Shown here one piece after another: positions 61,059-64,000 of a stretch of 64,000 nucleotides of DNA. A program made the translations under genes and the position numbers. The stretch is from JBDTNQ01 sp039933635 (lineage in GTDB: Bacteria; Acidobacteriota; Vicinamibacteria; Vicinamibacterales; SCN-69-37), in contig JBDTNQ010000001.1 in NCBI GenBank assembly GCA_039933635.1, positions 60,847 to 124,846 on the forward strand, written 5' to 3'. The notes under the pieces were generated by a model. The model saw nothing but the letters and a program-made list of their open reading frames with translations, was not told where the DNA came from and made no database searches. Every line of letters begins with the position of its first letter. The stretch's first letter is position 1.

Positions 61059-63311
61059 CTATGGAATGTCCCGCTCCACGAAGCCTTGAATGGCTGTGAT
61101 GTCGACCGGCGTCGGCCCCATCCGCGTGAGGATTTGCGGCACGTATTGGGCGGACCACACGGATGCGTACTCACGCCAGTGCGACGCACTCGCCCGGAGA
61201 TGCGTCCGAGCGGGCGCGCACGTCGCGATCGCCGCGGCCTTCTGGCAGCGATACAGTTCGACAGCACCGCGAATCTTTTCAGCGTAGTACCGCCCAAGCA
61301 GCCCCATCGCGCGAATGTCGGCTAAAGTCGCCGCCAGTTCCCTGTCGGAGCCTGGCGACAGTCTGCCGGCGCGATCAATGGCTGTCGTCGCGTGCGCGTC
61401 GATGGCGTCGGCCACCTGCATCGGCGTCAACCGCCCGGAGGGCGCCTCCCCATCCACGAACGCCTTCACCGACATGAATCGGGGCGTCTCGCCGTCTTCG
61501 TTGGCCTGCATTGGCGGGTATTTCGGCGTGATCAAATCCTGCACGGTCGCGTACCCCGTGTTGCTCCAACTGGCCTCGGGATACCACATGAAGTCGAGGC
61601 TCCCCCAGTAGAAGCGGGTCACCGTCGGCAGGATTTTCGACGCGGCCGCCCATGACTCAAACAGCGCAGCTGACGAGGCCCTCTGGAAATGCGCGCCAAG
61701 GATCTCCTGAAAGCGCGCGTTCGGCAGCGCCGGCTCGAAGGCGAGGCGTCCCCACAGCAGGAAGCTGTACCACTGGCGCCCGATCACCGTCTGGCGCGGG
61801 CCGTCCGGATTCTTCGTCAGGTAGTCGCGCCCCCACGTGTAGCCATCCGGTCCCATGTAGAAGCCCGCGATCTTCGATGCCTCGGGGAGATGGGTCCAGT
61901 AGGCGCGCACGAAATCCGGATCGCCCCAGCGCAGATAGTAGATGTCGTCATTGCGCACGGTCAGCCAGGTCTGCTTGCCCGGTGGAATCGTGTCGAACCA
62001 GTTGTTCTGATAGATGAAGCGCGGCGCCGTGGACGAATACATGTGCGCCTGCGAGTACTTGAAACTGAACGCGAGCGTCGACTGCGAGTCGTCGTACCCG
62101 GGCAATCGCTTGAACTCCGCGACGATCTTGCTGAGATCCGCCTGGTGTGCGCGGTGAATCAGACGAATCACGCGATTGGGCTGGTAGAAGGGACTGGCCG
62201 GGTTCTTCGCGTTCGCCATGGCGTCAGCCACGCCCTGGCCGAACGACTCCCACATCCACGTCTCCTTGCCCGCATCGTCGAGGTTCCCCATGTTCTCGCC
62301 GGACGTTACGCCAACGCTCGCGAGGAGCGGATAGGTATCGAAGAGCGTCCGCACCGATCGCCGCACGTAGTCGCGGGTGGTCGCATTCGCGGGCGCGTCC
62401 GTGATGCCGTAGCCGCTGGTCTCGGTGCCGTAGACGAAGATGTTCCAGGTGAACACGCTCACGTCGATGCCGCGCTCGCGCGCGTACTGCATGACCTGAC
62501 GCCAGAACGCGATCTTCTCGTCGATCGACATGACTCTCACGGTCTCGAGCGTCCACGCAGGATCGAACATGTTGCGCCCCTGGAGCGTGGCGTCCCACAT
62601 CGCCCCAGACTTCTTCTTCACATCCGCCAGCGCCACGTTCGGGTACTCGGGCACCTTCACGAGTGAGGGAAATGGACTCAGACTCCAGAGCGACAGCAGG
62701 TTGTAGCGATGCCGCGCCATGTCGTCGAGGAACGACGTCCAGAAATCCATACGCCACATCTCGGCGATGTTCGCCTGCGCCGAGGTGGAATCGTCTGAGT
62801 ACGACGGCGTGCGCGCGTCGAGCGGGATATTGAACTTGATGCCGCGGCTGGCAATCGCCGGCGTCACGTCACGGTCGACGGCCTTCGACAGGTCGCCGAC
62901 GATGCGGACGTCCTCGGCCAGTTCGAGGCCGGCGTACATCGCGCCCGGCGCGTCCGCGCCGATCGCCCACCAGCGCGTCGCAGCCCCGGCCGACGCGCGC
63001 CGGATGCTGTACGCCTGCGGCGTCCCTGCCGCGACCACCGGCGCACCGGCCGGCGTTCCATCACGCGTCGCCAGCACGATCTGAACGGGCGCCGTCTGCT
63101 GCGACAACGCTGCGGGCGACGCGATCGATACCGCGAACCCCTTCTCCTCCAGGGCCGACTTCAAATCGGCCGCCGCGAAGGAGATCGGCTTCACGGCGAC
63201 GTCGTACACGATGACGGCGCGTTTCGACTGCGCTTCGAAACGCTCCACGCACGCCCATCCAAGCGCCACAACGATCGCGAACGCCCACAGCCCCGACCGT
63301 CCGTTTGTCAT
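61059..63311 (-). CDS. Alpha-glucuronidase-like secreted glycosyl hydrolase (GH67/GH115-type)
   Basis: 750 residues with a signal peptide. The N-terminal region (RAVIVYDVAVKPISFAAADLKSALEEKGF) matches the glycosyl-hydrolase family 67 N-terminal fold. It leads to a TIM-barrel with RGIKFNIPLDARTPSYSDDS, MARHRYNLLSLWSLSPFPSL, FTWNIFVYG and ASVGVTSGENMGN, which hold likely catalytic acidic residues. A helical C-terminal part follows. Such enzymes release glucuronic acid side chains from plant xylan. I am sure of the hydrolase fold, less of the exact family. No secreted xylan enzyme is beside it. Confidence 0.75.
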   Translation of the reverse strand: MTNGRSGLWAFAIVVALGWACVERFEAQSKRAVIVYDVAVKPISFAAADLKSALEEKGFAVSIASPAALSQQTAPVQIVLATRDGTPAGAPVVAAGTPQAYSIRRASAGAATRWWAIGADAPGAMYAGLELAEDVRIVGDLSKAVDRDVTPAIASRGIKFNIPLDARTPSYSDDSTSAQANIAEMWRMDFWTSFLDDMARHRYNLLSLWSLSPFPSLVKVPEYPNVALADVKKKSGAMWDATLQGRNMFDPAWTLETVRVMSIDEKIAFWRQVMQYARERGIDVSVFTWNIFVYGTETSGYGITDAPANATTRDYVRRSVRTLFDTYPLLASVGVTSGENMGNLDDAGKETWMWESFGQGVADAMANAKNPASPFYQPNRVIRLIHRAHQADLSKIVAEFKRLPGYDDSQSTLAFSFKYSQAHMYSSTAPRFIYQNNWFDTIPPGKQTWLTVRNDDIYYLRWGDPDFVRAYWTHLPEASKIAGFYMGPDGYTWGRDYLTKNPDGPRQTVIGRQWYSFLLWGRLAFEPALPNARFQEILGAHFQRASSAALFESWAAASKILPTVTRFYWGSLDFMWYPEASWSNTGYATVQDLITPKYPPMQANEDGETPRFMSVKAFVDGEAPSGRLTPMQVADAIDAHATTAIDRAGRLSPGSDRELAATLADIRAMGLLGRYYAEKIRGAVELYRCQKAAAIATCAPARTHLRASASHWREYASVWSAQYVPQILTRMGPTPVDITAIQGFVERDIP

Positions 63312-63393
63312 TGCGCACTCCAGGAAGTACGACAGGGTAGCAGAGGGGCCCGTCGCGGAGAAGGCGCCACGTCAACCTGCCCGACAGGTGCGG

Positions 63394-63819
63394 CTATCGG
63401 CCCGTCCCCCAGGGGTTGACGACCCGCGCACCCAGGTCAGAGAAGTGCCGCACGTTGCGCGTCGCCAGCGTCGCCCGGCGAGCCGCCACGATGCCCGCGA
63501 TCAGCGTGTCACGCAGATCGACCGGGGTGCCGGCCCGCATGCGCGCGGCGGCCAGCGCGGCTGCAGCCTCGGCCGCCGCTTCGTCCAGCTGCAACACTCG
63601 ACCTTCCAGGTCCTGACGAACCATCTGGTCGAACGCCGTTTCGAGGGCCCGTCGCTTCCGTCCGGACGCCAGGCGGGCCAGCCCCAGCCTCACCTCGAAC
63701 GTCGTCACGCTCGTGATCCAGATGGACTCGGCGGGCTGCTCGTCCAGCCACGCGGCCACAACCGCGTCCGGTTGGGCCAGCATCAGGGCCGAGACGACGT
63801 TGGTGTCGAGGACGATCAC
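63394..63819 (-). CDS. vapC: PIN-domain toxin, VapC family
   Basis: A 141-residue PIN ribonuclease toxin. The acidic catalytic residues are visible: Asp5 in MIVLDTNVVSAL, Glu in SVTTFEVRLGLARL, and the C-terminal Asp in PVDLRDTLIAGIVAARRATLATRNVRHFSD. VapC toxins cleave specific RNAs. The GTG at 63817-63819 overlaps the antitoxin stop by GTGA, the usual coupled arrangement. Confidence 0.92.
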   Translation of the reverse strand: MIVLDTNVVSALMLAQPDAVVAAWLDEQPAESIWITSVTTFEVRLGLARLASGRKRRALETAFDQMVRQDLEGRVLQLDEAAAEAAAALAAARMRAGTPVDLRDTLIAGIVAARRATLATRNVRHFSDLGARVVNPWGTGR

Positions 63820-64000
63820 GCGTCCAGATCCGGTGCGCGCACGGCATGCCCTCGCTGCTCGGCCACCGGTGTCGTGAGTCCGACCCCCCGGAAACGCGCG
63901 GAAATACGCGCGCCCAGACGCGCCACCGCGGGTGTGTCAGACGCTAACGTCTTCCGGAGAATCTCCCGCACTTCTTCCTCCAGACTCCGCCCATGCCGCC
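63816..64000 (-). CDS. FitA/VapB-like antitoxin, C-terminal part
   Basis: The frame on the minus strand ends ...GHAVRAPDLDA and its upstream portion reads RHGRSLEEEVREILRKTLA, the helix typical of FitA-like ribbon-helix-helix antitoxins. The N-terminus lies outside the window. The stop overlaps the toxin start. It binds and neutralises the VapC toxin and represses the operon, as is known for this family. Confidence 0.8.
   Translation of the reverse strand, partial: RHGRSLEEEVREILRKTLASDTPAVARLGARISARFRGVGLTTPVAEQRGHAVRAPDLDA

Noticed and set aside
1..64000. CRISPR array, rRNA genes, phage structural or conjugation genes
   Set aside because: No regularly spaced repeats with unique spacers and no rRNA-like sequence were found. 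The only mobility functions seen are the integrase and a transposase fragment.

Overview
The window is high-GC bacterial DNA and most resembles an Acidobacteriota genome of the Vicinamibacteria type. This is inferred from gene content, not from a marker gene. The pointers are a VWFA-related acidobacterial-domain protein, an Oar-like outer-membrane protein with a carboxypeptidase-regulatory N-terminus, four CRTAC1 (FG-GAP/ASPIC-UnbV) proteins, DUF1080, a creatininase-family hydrolase, a serine hydrolase/NamZ fusion and a quinoprotein propeller. Many genes overlap by four bases (ATGA or GTGA), so the transcription units are compact.

Left flank (1-1.8 kb): cobalamin genes cbiB (cut by the edge) and cbiZ on the minus strand, then a complete tRNA-Phe (1774-1849). 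From 1804 to 19542 lies an integrated island. A 56-bp direct repeat of the tRNA 3' end occurs at 1804-1859 and 19487-19542, with a tyrosine integrase at 18122-19300.

The island carries what I read as an undescribed lasso-peptide locus on the minus strand, in the transcription order precursor (7021-7128), transglutaminase-like leader peptidase, asparagine-synthetase-like cyclase, GT4 glycosyltransferase, SAM methyltransferase and PqqD-like leader-binding protein. All junctions after the precursor overlap. A perfect 15-bp hairpin separates the precursor from the rest and contains the peptidase start codon. Divergent from it is a tightly packed operon of a VWA-domain protein, two glycosyltransferases and a GMC oxidoreductase, facing an Oar/TonB-dependent-type outer-membrane protein. 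A broken transposase and about 1 kb of non-coding DNA with a large inverted repeat precede the integrase.

19.6-22.4 kb: a probable nitric-oxide-responsive operon with an NsrR-like Rrf2 repressor, a B12-binding radical SAM enzyme and a truncated haemoglobin. A near-perfect 9-1-9 palindrome lies at its promoter. 22.4-27.3 kb: two disordered small proteins, a DUF892 ferritin-like protein, a hybrid histidine kinase and a BrkB/YihY membrane protein. 27.3-31.2 kb: a three-gene set of asparagine-synthase-like protein, radical SAM enzyme and halogenase-like flavoprotein, of unknown product.

31.2-45.6 kb: a minus-strand series with a LiaF-like protein, LspA, a NapH-like ferredoxin membrane protein, a YtkA-like lipoprotein, a membrane protein, an NQR2/RnfD-like protein, three CRTAC1 proteins and a NarX/NarL-type two-component pair. 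This suggests a regulated membrane redox module. 45.7-48.5 kb holds a TPR/CRTAC1 pair read the other way and ending in a strong bidirectional terminator. 48.5-63.3 kb holds secreted enzymes for carbohydrate, cell-wall and alcohol metabolism. The right edge is a VapBC-type toxin-antitoxin pair. A palindromic REP-like element (core arms CCCTGGACCT and AGGTCCAGGG) occurs three times, once inside a coding region.
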